DNA of 37,511 nt from NCBI GenBank assembly GCA_963751355.1, contig CAVVVS010000104.1:1-37511 (forward strand). Direction: 5' to 3'. The notes below the pieces were generated by a model, which saw only the letters and a list, made by a program, of their open reading frames with translations, did no database searches and was not told where the DNA came from. Shown one piece after another: positions 1 to 8,346 of the stretch. This DNA is from CAVVVS01 sp963751355 (GTDB lineage Bacteria; Bacteroidota; Ignavibacteria; Ignavibacteriales; Ignavibacteriaceae). Position 1 is the first letter of the stretch; each line of letters starts with the position of its first letter. A program made the position numbers and the translations under genes.

Positions 1-1380
1 TCGGGTTTTAGTCCTGATTGCCGTAAGCGGGATCAATAAATAAAAAAGGGAAGGTGCTTTAGATCCCGTGCCATAAGTTGCCCTGATTTTGGTCCCTGTT
101 TTCCAAAAAATATAAGCCGGTGCAATTCTAAAAGTAACAACCGGACCGAATCTGCTGTGTTTGTCATAACGGACACCAGCAGTATTGAAAAAACTGTTTT
201 CAAACTTTAATTGGTGTTGAAGAAAAATTCCTGTAGTAACAGCACTTTTATCCGGGAACACACTACTGGTTACACCGTATATAGATGAATAATAGTAATC
301 GGAATTAGTCATCTCTTTTTCGGTTTCGAGACCGAGAGTAAGTATATTTTGGCTATTTAATTCTATATCGTTCTGCCAATCGAATTTTAACTTATTCCCC
401 TCATAGATACTTCTTGACATGGCATTGTTATAAAGTGTTGAATCAAAACTGTATTTTCTTACATTTCTTAAGAAAGATACTCCGGCTTTCTGTTTCCACA
501 TTCCGTCAAACAAATTTAATTCACTTTCTGCCCGGTAAGCTTGTTCTTCCAGATTATAAATATAGGTAGAATCGTCACCGAACAATCCGCCATGCTGATC
601 GAAATCGGTTTTTGCATTTGTGTACCTGGCGAAAAAATTAAGATTAAAATTTGCGGAAAAATTGTAACCGAGACGGGAAACTAAGTTTAAATTTTGCGTG
701 CCGTCTTTTTCCGTATTTCCGTATCTGGATGATGCGGAAGAAAAACCTTTCGATTGAAATCTGCTGATGGTTAGGGAATAATTCGCAGAATTAAAACTGC
801 CGCTTAACCCTGCCGTACCTTTAAATGTTGAATAAGATCCTGCTTCGGTAGAGAAGAAATATTTTGGCTTCCCGTATCCTTTTTTGGTAATAATATCAAT
901 CACACCAGCTAGAGCATCGGAGCCATAAAGAGTGCTTTGCGGACCGCGTAATATTTCGATTCGCTGAATATCATCCACCGGAAGATCGGCGAAATCAAAA
1001 GTGTTTGCCGGATCATTCGGCATATTCATCTCAATGCCGTCTATCAATACGAGAGTCTGCCCGGGGTTAGCACCGCGCATATACACGTACGACAGTGAAC
1101 CAGGAGATCCTTGTGTGGTAATGCTTAAGCCGTGCACCCCTTTCAGCAATCCTAAAACATTATTTTTGTTAAGATCGTTGATGCGGCTGGAATCTATAAC
1201 AGTAACCGAACTTGCGGTTTCGTATTCCAATAACTTGCTCTTAGTTGCAGAAACTACTACTTCATGCAGCCTATAAGATGGAATCGAATCATTTTGAGAG
1301 ATGATATTTATTTGCGCCGCAATAGGAACGGATAGGAAGATTAAAATTCCTCCCGTAAAAAGCAGTTTAAAAAAATCCAT
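1..1380 (-). CDS. btuB: BtuB-like TonB-dependent outer-membrane receptor (3' end outside window)
   Basis: Read on the minus strand from ATG at 1380, with a good AGGAG site 5-10 bases upstream, this frame stays open to the window edge (460 codons). It opens with a signal peptide (about residues 1-22, ending IAAQ). Next comes a plug domain containing VVVSATKS, a GLLKGVHGLSI stretch, YMRGANPGQTLVLIDGIEM and the RIEILRGPQSTLYGSDALAGVI segment. Antiparallel barrel strands follow, reaching the KAPSLF strand typical of BtuB/CirA-type receptors. These proteins import corrinoids or siderophores across the outer membrane using TonB energy. The cobalamin riboswitch directly upstream makes vitamin B12 the likely cargo. 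The last roughly 45 bases seem out of frame: after KAPSLF the expected loop residues appear in other frames, suggesting two one-base losses. The family is certain; the exact substrate is inferred from the riboswitch. Confidence 0.88.
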   Translation of the reverse strand, partial: MDFFKLLFTGGILIFLSVPIAAQINIISQNDSIPSYRLHEVVVSATKSKLLEYETASSVTVIDSSRINDLNKNNVLGLLKGVHGLSITTQGSPGSLSYVYMRGANPGQTLVLIDGIEMNMPNDPANTFDFADLPVDDIQRIEILRGPQSTLYGSDALAGVIDIITKKGYGKPKYFFSTEAGSYSTFKGTAGLSGSFNSANYSLTISRFQSKGFSSASSRYGNTEKDGTQNLNLVSRLGYNFSANFNLNFFARYTNAKTDFDQHGGLFGDDSTYIYNLEEQAYRAESELNLFDGMWKQKAGVSFLRNVRKYSFDSTLYNNAMSRSIYEGNKLKFDWQNDIELNSQNILTLGLETEKEMTNSDYYYSSIYGVTSSVFPDKSAVTTGIFLQHQLKFENSFFNTAGVRYDKHSRFGPVVTFRIAPAYIFWKTGTKIRATYGTGSKAPSLFYLLIPLTAIRTKTR

Positions 1381-1434
1381 AGAAGTTACTCCTGTAAAAT
1401 AATTTAAAGTTGTAACTTCGTGGGGAGATGATGG

Positions 1435-1463
1435 GTGAAAAACGAAAAGGACTGCTTTTCGTT
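1435..1463 (-). terminator. Leader terminator of the cobalamin riboswitch
   Basis: On the minus strand AACGAAAAG, loop CAGTC and CTTTTCGTT form a perfect nine-base stem that runs straight into a T tract (TTTTT, counting the stem end). It lies after the aptamer and P13 and before the ribosome binding site. This suggests transcription attenuation. A second inverted repeat (GAAGTTAC at 1412-1419, GTAACTTC at 1382-1389, minus-strand reading) brackets the ribosome binding site and could add translational control. Confidence 0.75.
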
Positions 1464-1467
1464 AATA

Positions 1468-1488
1468 CAACCTCGCCCGCGAAGGTTG
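1468..1488 (-). promoter_or_regulatory. Riboswitch P13 hairpin (kissing-loop partner)
   Basis: On the minus strand CAACCT and AGGTTG form a six-base stem around a loop containing CGCGG. That loop sequence pairs perfectly with CCGCG in L5 of the aptamer. The hairpin sits between the aptamer and the terminator, which is where the expression platform of cobalamin riboswitches places it. Confidence 0.7.
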
Positions 1489-1504
1489 ATTATTTATTTG
1501 ATAT

Positions 1505-1668
1505 TTGCGGCAGGTCTCCTGGCTTAAAGCATTCTGCAACACCTTCCCATCCCAATTTGAACCGGAACAGTGGTATATTGCTGCTGAATTAGGCTTATCA
1601 CAGTTGCGCGGCAGCACCGGAATTTAACCGGTTTCCCTATTCTTCCCGCTTTTAAACGGGACACCGAA
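1505..1668 (-). ncRNA. Cobalamin (AdoCbl) riboswitch
   Basis: On the minus strand the leader carries the conserved blocks of the cobalamin riboswitch in order: AATAGGGAAACCGG, a CCGGTGCTGCCGCGCAACTG core (1601-1620), a divergent B12-box region around CCACTG (1567-1572), GGGAAGG, and the closing GCCAGGAGACCTGCC (1509-1523). The five bases CCGCG in loop L5 (1607-1611) are complementary to CGCGG in the loop of a downstream hairpin (P13, 1468-1488). This matches the known L5-L13 kissing interaction. The element lies 125 bases upstream of the TonB receptor start, so it should shut the receptor down when cobalamin is plentiful. The outer boundaries are approximate. Confidence 0.93.
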
Positions 1669-1972
1669 AATATGTTTAACAACATCAGTAAAATAAATTT
1701 TTATTTTACAAATTCAAAGTACCGGTTCAAGATAAGATTAAATCTTAAAGGATTAAATCGTTTAAATTGATTTTAGATGCAATATTTGATAATTTTCCAC
1801 GTACGAAATTTATTGATGTAAATATTATCAGGGATTTCCATCCGTTGAACCATATCTGTAAACATACTAATCAACTTTTTACTTTGGAGCACTTTAATAA
1901 TTTTTTGACAGTAATTATTTTGGCTCCGGAGATAAATTATTCAGCGAACTTGATATTCAAAGGAGATATTTA
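1669..1972. other. Divergent intergenic spacer
   Basis: About 300 bases separate the riboswitch from the sdh operon and must hold both divergent promoters. I see no convincing conserved pair of promoter boxes; a TTGACA at 1905-1910 has no good -10 partner. The short open frame from 1767 has no start site or family signature. The clear functional site is the AGGAGAT ribosome binding sequence (1961-1967) of sdhC. Confidence 0.5.
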
Positions 1973-2626
1973 ATGGGGTGGTTTAGTCGATTTTATAGCT
2001 CGTCCATCGGCAAAAAGTTCATTGTAGCTTTTACCGGTACTCTTTTAATGATATTCTTGATCTCTCATTTAATCGGTAATCTTAATTTATTTTTCGGCGA
2101 AAAGGCTTTTAATAATTATGTTGCCGCTCTAGAAAGTTTGAAACCTATTGTGAGAGTAATAGAGGTAATTCTTACGGCAATCTTTGTTTATCATATTTTT
2201 TACGGGTTCATGCTCTGGCTGGAAAACAAAAAAGCGAGACCGCAACAATATAAGATAAGCGGCAGGTCGAAGAATACCGATATTTTTTCAAGAACTACCA
2301 TTCAAACAGGCAGTATCATTTTTATTTTCTTAATAATTCACCTGCAAACTTTCTGGTATCCGAATAACTTCAGCGGCGGGGAGGTTAACCTGTATAATAT
2401 AGTTACGGGCTGGTTTGCCAACTGGATTTATTCTGTGTTTTATGTAATTGCCATGATACTATTAGGTTTTCACCTTAATCATGGATTTCAGAGTGCGTTT
2501 CAAACATTCGGCTGGAATCATAAAAAATATTTTCCGCTGATTCAAAAACTTGGAACTATCTATGCAATTATAATGGCGGTCGGATTTGCCTCAATTCCAA
2601 TTTACTTTTTATTAGGAGGTAGGTGA
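1973..2626 (+). CDS. sdhC: Succinate dehydrogenase/fumarate reductase cytochrome b558 subunit
   Basis: This 217-residue protein is the membrane anchor of a type B succinate:quinone oxidoreductase. It carries five hydrophobic helices and matches the single-polypeptide cytochrome b558 family known from Bacteroidota, Bacillus and epsilonproteobacteria. Candidate haem ligands are His32 in the first helix (FLISHLIGN), His74 in the second (FVYHIFYG) and the later histidines in IIHLQTFW and GFHLNHGF. Such anchors hold two haems and pass electrons between the FAD/iron-sulfur arm and menaquinone. The start is fixed by AGGAGAT seven bases upstream. The stop TGA (2624-2626) shares its last base with the next ATG, so translation with sdhA is probably coupled. 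Confidence 0.93.
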   Translation: MGWFSRFYSSSIGKKFIVAFTGTLLMIFLISHLIGNLNLFFGEKAFNNYVAALESLKPIVRVIEVILTAIFVYHIFYGFMLWLENKKARPQQYKISGRSKNTDIFSRTTIQTGSIIFIFLIIHLQTFWYPNNFSGGEVNLYNIVTGWFANWIYSVFYVIAMILLGFHLNHGFQSAFQTFGWNHKKYFPLIQKLGTIYAIIMAVGFASIPIYFLLGGR

Positions 2627-4536
2627 TGGTGAAATTAGATTCTAAAGTACCAGAAGGTCCAATAGCAGAAAAGTGGACTAATCATAAATTTAATATGAAG
2701 CTGGTTAACCCGGCGAATAAAAGAAAATTTGATATTATTGTAGTCGGCACCGGACTGGCAGGAGCCTCCGCAGCTGCAACTATGGCAGAGTTAGGTTATA
2801 ATGTTAAATCGTTTTCGTTTCATGATTCTCCGCGGCGTGCTCACAGCATTGCGGCACAAGGTGGAATTAATGCTGCAAAAAATTATCCGAACGACGGCGA
2901 TTCGATTTTCAGACTGTTTTACGACACGGTGAAAGGCGGTGATTACAGATCACGCGAAGCTAATGTTTACAGGCTGGCAGAAGTTAGTAATAACATAATC
3001 GATCAGTGTGTTGCCCAGGGTGTACCGTTCGCCCGCGAGTACGGCGGTCTTTTGGATAACCGGTCATTTGGTGGTGCGCAAGTTTCCCGGACTTTTTATG
3101 CAAGAGGTCAAACAGGTCAGCAACTTCTCCTGGGTGCATATAGTGCACTCAGTCGGCAAATTGAAGGCGGAAAAGTGACGATGTACAACCGGCGCGAATT
3201 GCTCGACATAGTTGTTATTGATGGAATGGCTAGGGGCATCGTTGTGAGGAATCTGTTAACCGGAGAAATTGAAAAATATTCGGCTAACGCTGTGGTGCTT
3301 GCAACAGGTGGCTATTCAAACGTGTTCTTTCTTTCCACCAATGCTATGAATAGCAACGCGACCGCTGTTTGGAGAGCACACAAACGCGGTGCATTTTTTG
3401 CAAATCCATGTTACACACAAATTCACCCGACTTGTTTACCGGTGCACGGTGAAAACCAGTCAAAACTGACACTCATGAGTGAGAGTTTAAGAAACGATGG
3501 CAGGGTTTGGGTTTCCAAGAAAAAAGGCGATATGCGGAAAGCAAGTGAGATACCCGAGGATGAAAGAGATTACTATCTCGAACGTAAGTACCCATCTTTT
3601 GGTAATCTTAGTCCCCGTGATATAGCCTCACGCAGTGCCAAAGAAGTGGTCGATGAAGGACGGGGTGTTCACGGCGGCGAAGCAGTATATTTGGATTTTG
3701 CTGATGCTATAAACCGGCTCGGTAAAAAAGCAATCGAAGAAAAATACGGAAATCTGTTCGAAATATACGAAACTATTACGGGCGAAAATCCGTATGAAGT
3801 TCCAATGAAGATTTATCCGGCTCCTCATTATACAATGGGAGGTCTTTGGGTAGATTACAATTTAATGAGTTCCGTTCCGGGATTATTTGTCCTGGGAGAA
3901 GCTAATTTTTCCGATCACGGTGCCAATAGGCTTGGTGCCAGTGCCCTCATGCAAGGGCTTGCCGATGGCTATTTCGTTATTCCGTATACAATGGGCAATT
4001 ATCTTGCCTCTCAAAAAATGTCTGCTGTCAGTACGGATCATGAAGAATTCAAAAAAGCTGAAGATAGCGTTAATGAAAAAATAAAACGTCTCCTTTCAAT
4101 AAAAGGAAAAATGACGGTTGATGAAATCCACAAAAAGCTCGGACGAATTATGTGGAACAAAGTTGGAATGGCAAGGAATGAGAAAGGATTAAAGGAAGCA
4201 ATAGAAGAGATTAAAGTGCTAAGAGAAGAATTCTGGAAAAATGTAAATGTTGTCGGAAATTCCGAAACTTTGAATCAAACACTCGAACGTGCAGGAAGAG
4301 TTTCGGATTACCTTGAACTCGGTGAATTGATGGCACGAGACGCTTTGAACAGAAAGGAATCTTGTGGTGGTCACTTCAGGGAAGAATATCAAACCGAAGA
4401 AGGAGAAGCCAAAAGAGACGATGAAAATTATCGTTATGTTGCAGCTTGGGAGTTTGAGGAAATAGGCAAATGGAATCTTAACAAAGAACCATTGGAATTT
4501 GAATATGTAAAATTATCCCAGAGGAGTTATAAATAA
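2626..4536 (+). CDS. sdhA: Succinate dehydrogenase/fumarate reductase flavoprotein subunit
   Basis: This 636-residue catalytic subunit oxidises succinate to fumarate (or the reverse) using covalently bound FAD. The dinucleotide-binding loop VGTGLAGA lies at residues 40-47. His73 in RRAHSIAAQGG is the expected covalent FAD attachment site. The HPT segment and the RLGASALMQGLADGYF stretch belong to the substrate and FAD pocket. The length fits the roughly 640-residue subunits found with b558-type anchors. The GTG two bases before the sdhC stop is a possible alternative start, but the ATG at 2626 is better placed behind AGGAGGT (2614-2620). The stop codon overlaps sdhB by one base. Confidence 0.96.
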   Translation: MVKLDSKVPEGPIAEKWTNHKFNMKLVNPANKRKFDIIVVGTGLAGASAAATMAELGYNVKSFSFHDSPRRAHSIAAQGGINAAKNYPNDGDSIFRLFYDTVKGGDYRSREANVYRLAEVSNNIIDQCVAQGVPFAREYGGLLDNRSFGGAQVSRTFYARGQTGQQLLLGAYSALSRQIEGGKVTMYNRRELLDIVVIDGMARGIVVRNLLTGEIEKYSANAVVLATGGYSNVFFLSTNAMNSNATAVWRAHKRGAFFANPCYTQIHPTCLPVHGENQSKLTLMSESLRNDGRVWVSKKKGDMRKASEIPEDERDYYLERKYPSFGNLSPRDIASRSAKEVVDEGRGVHGGEAVYLDFADAINRLGKKAIEEKYGNLFEIYETITGENPYEVPMKIYPAPHYTMGGLWVDYNLMSSVPGLFVLGEANFSDHGANRLGASALMQGLADGYFVIPYTMGNYLASQKMSAVSTDHEEFKKAEDSVNEKIKRLLSIKGKMTVDEIHKKLGRIMWNKVGMARNEKGLKEAIEEIKVLREEFWKNVNVVGNSETLNQTLERAGRVSDYLELGELMARDALNRKESCGGHFREEYQTEEGEAKRDDENYRYVAAWEFEEIGKWNLNKEPLEFEYVKLSQRSYK

Positions 4537-5306
4537 TGAGCGGGAAACATTTGAATTTGACGTTAAAAATTTGGCGGCAATCCGCCCCTGGTGCTGTCGG
4601 AGCTTTTAAAGATTATAAAGTATCAATTTCACCTGATTCGTCATTCCTGGAAATGCTGGATGAATTGAACAATGAACTTGAAGCAAAAAATGAAGACCCT
4701 GTAGTGTTTGAAAGTGACTGCCGCGAAGGAATTTGCGGAACTTGCGGCCTGGTAATAAACGGAGAACCTCATGGTCCGGTTCCGAGAGTTGCTACCTGTC
4801 AATTACACATGAGAAATTTCAAGGATGGTGACACAATTTGGATTGAACCTTTCAGAGCAAAGGCTTTTCCCGTTATTAAAGATCTTGCGGTTGATCGATC
4901 GGGATTTGATCAAATTATTCAAGCCGGCGGTTATATTTCGGTTAATACAGGCGGTGTTCCAGACGCTAATGAAATACCTATTACAAAAGATTTAGCAGCA
5001 GAAGCGTTTGATTCGGCAGCTTGTATCGGATGCGGCGCTTGTGTGGCTGCATGTAAAAACGCCTCCGCAATGCTTTTTGTCGGAGCTAAGGTATCTCAAT
5101 TTGCGCTTCTTCCGCAAGGACAGCCAGAACGGCAAAAAAGGGTTGAAGCAATGGTTGCAAAAATGGATGAACTTGGTTTTGGTAGCTGTACTAATACTTA
5201 CGCTTGCGAAGCCGAATGTCCTAAAGGTATTTCGGTTAAAAACATCGCCAGGTTGAACAGAGAATTTTTCGCAGCCAAAGCTAAATCACAAAATGTTGAG
5301 GCTTAG
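4536..5306 (+). CDS. sdhB: Succinate dehydrogenase/fumarate reductase iron-sulfur subunit
   Basis: This 256-residue subunit carries electrons from FAD to the membrane anchor. Cys62, Cys67, Cys70 and Cys88 form the plant-ferredoxin-type [2Fe-2S] site (CREGICGTCG, then ATC). Cys163, 166, 169 and 173 (CIGCGACVAAC) together with Cys218, 224 and 228 (CTNTYACEAECP) provide the [4Fe-4S] and [3Fe-4S] clusters. All the expected ligands are present. It starts one base inside the sdhA stop, behind GAGGAG, and is the last gene of the operon, since a strong terminator follows 35 bases downstream. Confidence 0.96.
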   Translation: MSGKHLNLTLKIWRQSAPGAVGAFKDYKVSISPDSSFLEMLDELNNELEAKNEDPVVFESDCREGICGTCGLVINGEPHGPVPRVATCQLHMRNFKDGDTIWIEPFRAKAFPVIKDLAVDRSGFDQIIQAGGYISVNTGGVPDANEIPITKDLAAEAFDSAACIGCGACVAACKNASAMLFVGAKVSQFALLPQGQPERQKRVEAMVAKMDELGFGSCTNTYACEAECPKGISVKNIARLNREFFAAKAKSQNVEA

Positions 5307-5340
5307 CTGCTATTATTCTTCTTTTTTTGTGATTGCAATT

Positions 5341-5373
5341 ATCCCGGTTATTCTTTTTAATCGGGATTTTTTT
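5341..5373 (+). terminator. Rho-independent terminator of sdhCAB
   Basis: ATCCCGGTTA (5341-5350) pairs with TAATCGGGAT (5358-5367), ten pairs including one G-T, around a seven-base loop. Six T follow. It closes the sdhCAB operon. Confidence 0.88.
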
Positions 5374-5406
5374 ATCTTAACTATGATAATTTGAAAGAGT
5401 ATACCG

Positions 5407-7080
5407 ATGTTTGAAAAAGAGATTAAATTTATTGTGGATTTTAGCCTGAACAAATTGAAAAAGTTGGGCTCTTCATTTACATATGAAAGTATTTTATCTA
5501 CCGATATTCATCCGGCAATTGTACAATATATATCCGCTGAATTAGATTATTTGATTTTTGAAGATAGAAAAAAACTGTTGCAGCAATCGGTGTTTGATTA
5601 TTCGGGACCTGAAATAGCAAAACATTTGGATGCAATAAGCCAGGTAATAAAAAAGAATAAAAGAATTTCATATGAAGATATCAAAAAGCTGGTAATTCAA
5701 GCCGTATCATTTAATATCAATTTCACTGTAAGACCAAAGTGGTCGCTTTTAAAACTTATATTTGACGGAGTTGATAGTAAAGTTTCAGATGAAATAAAGT
5801 TAGTGCTTAATTCAATTTATTACTATGACTATATTAAAAGTGTAATAATCAACTATATAAACAAAAAAAATATACAGACTCTCAACTCAACCGAATTCGA
5901 GATGTTGATAAATAAATTGGATAAAGAATTATTCGTTACAAAAACTGAGCAGCTTGTCGACAATATGCTTTATTCAATAGCCGATTTTTACAATGTGGGT
6001 GAGGTAAGTAAAAATAAAGTACCGCCTTCTGGTGTGGAATTATTTTTAATAGAAAAAAATTTAATGGACTATCTTCTACGTCTCCGAAAAGCACTGCCTG
6101 AACAGGCAAAACAATCATATGAAATAGATGATATCAGAAAAATATTATATACACCGGTTCCTTTGGATAAACAAGTAATTCTTCCTTCTATTTCGGAAGA
6201 AGAGGAAGCAATTGAGGAAAAAGTAATAGAGGAAAAAAATAATAACAATTCCACAGAGCCTGAGCAAAAGAAAGAAATTGACACCGGGAAAAAAGAAGAA
6301 AGTGATGCAGAGAATTCATTTTCAGGGGAAGTTGAAAATGCTTTAAATATTTCTGATGAAATAGATAATTCCGAAACCGTTGACAAAATCCCTGAAGAAA
6401 AAGAGGAAGAATTAACAGATGAAATTGATGATATTAGTTCGCCTGAGGTAGATGTTTACAAAAATGAATTAAATCCCGAAAAGGAAGAAATAAAAGCCCC
6501 AAACGAAATATCTGAAGATAGCTTTGATATTGCGGATGAGGAAGAAAAGGATTTATTTTATCAACTTGAACAAGAATTGAATGAACCGAATATATTTATT
6601 GAACCTCAAGAAGAAGATATTTCCAATATGGATGATTTATATATTGAGGAAGAAGTAGAAAAAGAAAAATCTGATGAAGATGTTGAAGAATTCGATACGA
6701 ATATGGGTTTGGATAGTTCGGAAGAAACGCCCTTCCAAAATCCTCCCTTAGCCGAGACCCAGAAGGAAAAGGAACCAGAAAAATTATCTGGACATGAATT
6801 TACCGGTGAAGAAGAAGTTAAGCCGGTTCCTGGGAAAAAATTTAACAGGGATATTTTCAACTTTTTGTCGGATAAAGAAATTGGTAGAATAGTATCTTCG
6901 GTATTCAACGAGGATAGAGAAGATTTTGCAAATACAATGGAAAAGTTGATGGAATGTGAAAGTTACGATGAATCAACGGAAATTTTGAAAAGTGTTTTCT
7001 TAACCTATCGCATAAATCCTTATTCCAAGGATGCCGTTACTTTAACTAATGCTGTTTCCAACTATTTCGATCAGGCTTAA
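5407..7080 (+). CDS. Unrecognised acidic protein upstream of obgE
   Basis: I do not recognise this 557-residue protein. Three parts are visible. Residues 1-250 are rich in predicted helix and in Lys, Ile and Leu. Residues 265-475 are a long, very acidic and probably disordered linker, full of Glu/Asp runs with few aromatics. Residues 485-557 form a compact tail beginning FNRDIFNFLSDKEIGRI. There is no signal peptide and no clear membrane segment, so it is probably cytoplasmic. Only three bases separate it from obgE, so co-translation and a shared function in ribosome assembly or stress are plausible, but this is context only. The start has only a weak GAAAGAG sequence upstream. Confidence 0.8.
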   Translation: MFEKEIKFIVDFSLNKLKKLGSSFTYESILSTDIHPAIVQYISAELDYLIFEDRKKLLQQSVFDYSGPEIAKHLDAISQVIKKNKRISYEDIKKLVIQAVSFNINFTVRPKWSLLKLIFDGVDSKVSDEIKLVLNSIYYYDYIKSVIINYINKKNIQTLNSTEFEMLINKLDKELFVTKTEQLVDNMLYSIADFYNVGEVSKNKVPPSGVELFLIEKNLMDYLLRLRKALPEQAKQSYEIDDIRKILYTPVPLDKQVILPSISEEEEAIEEKVIEEKNNNNSTEPEQKKEIDTGKKEESDAENSFSGEVENALNISDEIDNSETVDKIPEEKEEELTDEIDDISSPEVDVYKNELNPEKEEIKAPNEISEDSFDIADEEEKDLFYQLEQELNEPNIFIEPQEEDISNMDDLYIEEEVEKEKSDEDVEEFDTNMGLDSSEETPFQNPPLAETQKEKEPEKLSGHEFTGEEEVKPVPGKKFNRDIFNFLSDKEIGRIVSSVFNEDREDFANTMEKLMECESYDESTEILKSVFLTYRINPYSKDAVTLTNAVSNYFDQA

Positions 7081-7083
7081 CTT

Positions 7084-8070
7084 ATGTTTATTGATTATGT
7101 TGAAATTGAGGTTACAGCCGGAAAGGGCGGTGACGGAGCAGTAACATTTAGACGTGAAAAATACGTCCCTAAAGGCGGACCGTCCGGAGGTAACGGCGGT
7201 AAAGGTGGAGATGTTATTTTTGAAGCACATCATAATTTGTTAACTTTGCTGGATTTTAGATATAAACGAAATTATAAAGCCGAAAGCGGAAAACCCGGCG
7301 GGAATTCGCTGAAAGACGGGAAAAACGGGCAGGATATAATCCTTAAAGTTCCGGTAGGTACAATTATAAAAAATGAGCGAAATAAGGAAATACTTGCAGA
7401 TCTGAATGAGCATGGCAAAATATTCATTGCCGCAAGGGGCGGGAAAGGAGGAAAAGGGAACAGTAACTTTGCCACACCTACAAATCAAACACCGCGTTAT
7501 GCCGAGCCCGGCAGGGAAGGAGATAGCGGAAAGATCATACTAGAATTAAAGCTTATTGCTGATGTTGGACTAGTTGGGCTTCCTAATGCAGGAAAATCTA
7601 CTCTCATTTCAGTGATTTCGGCAGCACGACCCAAAATTGCCGATTATCCTTTTACTACTTTAGAACCTAATTTAGGAATAGTACAATATAAAGATTATAA
7701 TAGTTTTACCGTTGCGGATATCCCGGGCATCATTGAAGGTGCACATGAAGGGAAAGGTCTTGGACTAAAATTTTTACGTCATATTGAGCGTACCGGTATT
7801 CTCATCTTCTTGATTGACATAACCAGTGAAAATATTCAAAAAGATTTTGATGTATTGTTGAAAGAATTAAAAACTTACAGTCCCAAACTAGCTGAGAGGA
7901 AGAAGATTGTTGCATTATCTAAGGCCGATTTAATTGAAGAAACGGACTTGAAAAAAATTAAAAACAAAAAGATAAAAAATATAGATACTCCACCCCTAAT
8001 TTTTTCCTCTGTGAGCGGGTATGGGATTAATGAGTTATTAGATGGTATTTGGAATACTATCGCAAAGTAA
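7084..8070 (+). CDS. obgE: Obg-family GTPase
   Basis: This 328-residue GTPase takes part in late assembly of the large ribosomal subunit and in stress control. Residues 1-158 form the glycine-rich Obg fold (KYVPKGGPSGGNGGKGGD and similar loops). The GTPase domain follows, with G1 GLPNAGKS at 165-172, the TT switch in YPFTTLEPN, G3 DIPG at 212-215, a G4 of SKAD form and G5 SSVSG near the C-terminus. It ends after the G domain and lacks the extra C-terminal OCT domain of some Firmicutes Obg proteins, which is normal in many phyla. The gene follows the acidic protein after three bases with no ribosome binding site of its own, pointing to translational coupling. Confidence 0.96.
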   Translation: MFIDYVEIEVTAGKGGDGAVTFRREKYVPKGGPSGGNGGKGGDVIFEAHHNLLTLLDFRYKRNYKAESGKPGGNSLKDGKNGQDIILKVPVGTIIKNERNKEILADLNEHGKIFIAARGGKGGKGNSNFATPTNQTPRYAEPGREGDSGKIILELKLIADVGLVGLPNAGKSTLISVISAARPKIADYPFTTLEPNLGIVQYKDYNSFTVADIPGIIEGAHEGKGLGLKFLRHIERTGILIFLIDITSENIQKDFDVLLKELKTYSPKLAERKKIVALSKADLIEETDLKKIKNKKIKNIDTPPLIFSSVSGYGINELLDGIWNTIAK

Positions 8071-8215
8071 AACGACACAAACAACCAAATTTAAAATTAA
8101 AAAATCTTTAATTTAACCTATATATTCTAATAATATAAAGCATTCAAATTTATTTAGGAGATGAAAACAGTTTACGGAGATTTTTTATTAAGATGGAGAA
8201 ATCTTTGAAATTAAA

Positions 8216-8246
8216 TTGATTTGTTCATATATTTACAAGCTAAAAT
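8216..8246 (+). promoter_or_regulatory. Possible promoter of tRNA-Met/secG
   Basis: TAAAAT (8241-8246) lies seven bases before the mature tRNA end, with TTGATT (8216-8221) 19 bases upstream. The spacing is longer than ideal, so this is tentative. Confidence 0.35.
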
Positions 8247-8253
8247 TTTATGC

Positions 8254-8327
8254 GGCGGGGTAGCTCAGTCGGTTAGAGCAGTGGAATCATAATCCACGTG
8301 TCGGGGGTTCGAATCCCTCCCCCGCTA
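8254..8327 (+). tRNA. tRNA-Met (anticodon CAT, elongator type)
   Basis: A full cloverleaf is visible. The acceptor GGCGGGG pairs with CCCCGCT, with a G-T at the end. The D arm is GCTC/GAGC. The anticodon stem GTGGA/TCCAC surrounds loop ATCATAA, giving anticodon CAT. The T arm is GGGGG/CCCTC with loop TTCGAAT. The discriminator is A and CCA is not encoded. The anticodon stem lacks the three G-C pairs of initiator tRNA, so this is the elongator. A lysidine-modified Ile tRNA with the same CAT anticodon cannot be fully excluded by eye. Confidence 0.95.
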
Positions 8328-8346
8328 CAAAAACAAGGAGTTAGAT

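Noticed and set aside
1001..1276. 91-codon plus-strand open frame
   Set aside because: It lies antisense to the plug domain of the TonB receptor, which has clear motifs, and has no ribosome binding site or family signature.
1767..1973. 68-codon open frame before sdhC
   Set aside because: Starts from a non-ATG codon in spacer DNA, has no ribosome binding site and no recognisable features.
8161..8208. 15-codon ATG frame with AGGAG directly before it
   Set aside because: The AGGAG abuts the ATG with no spacing, and the peptide is too short to judge.
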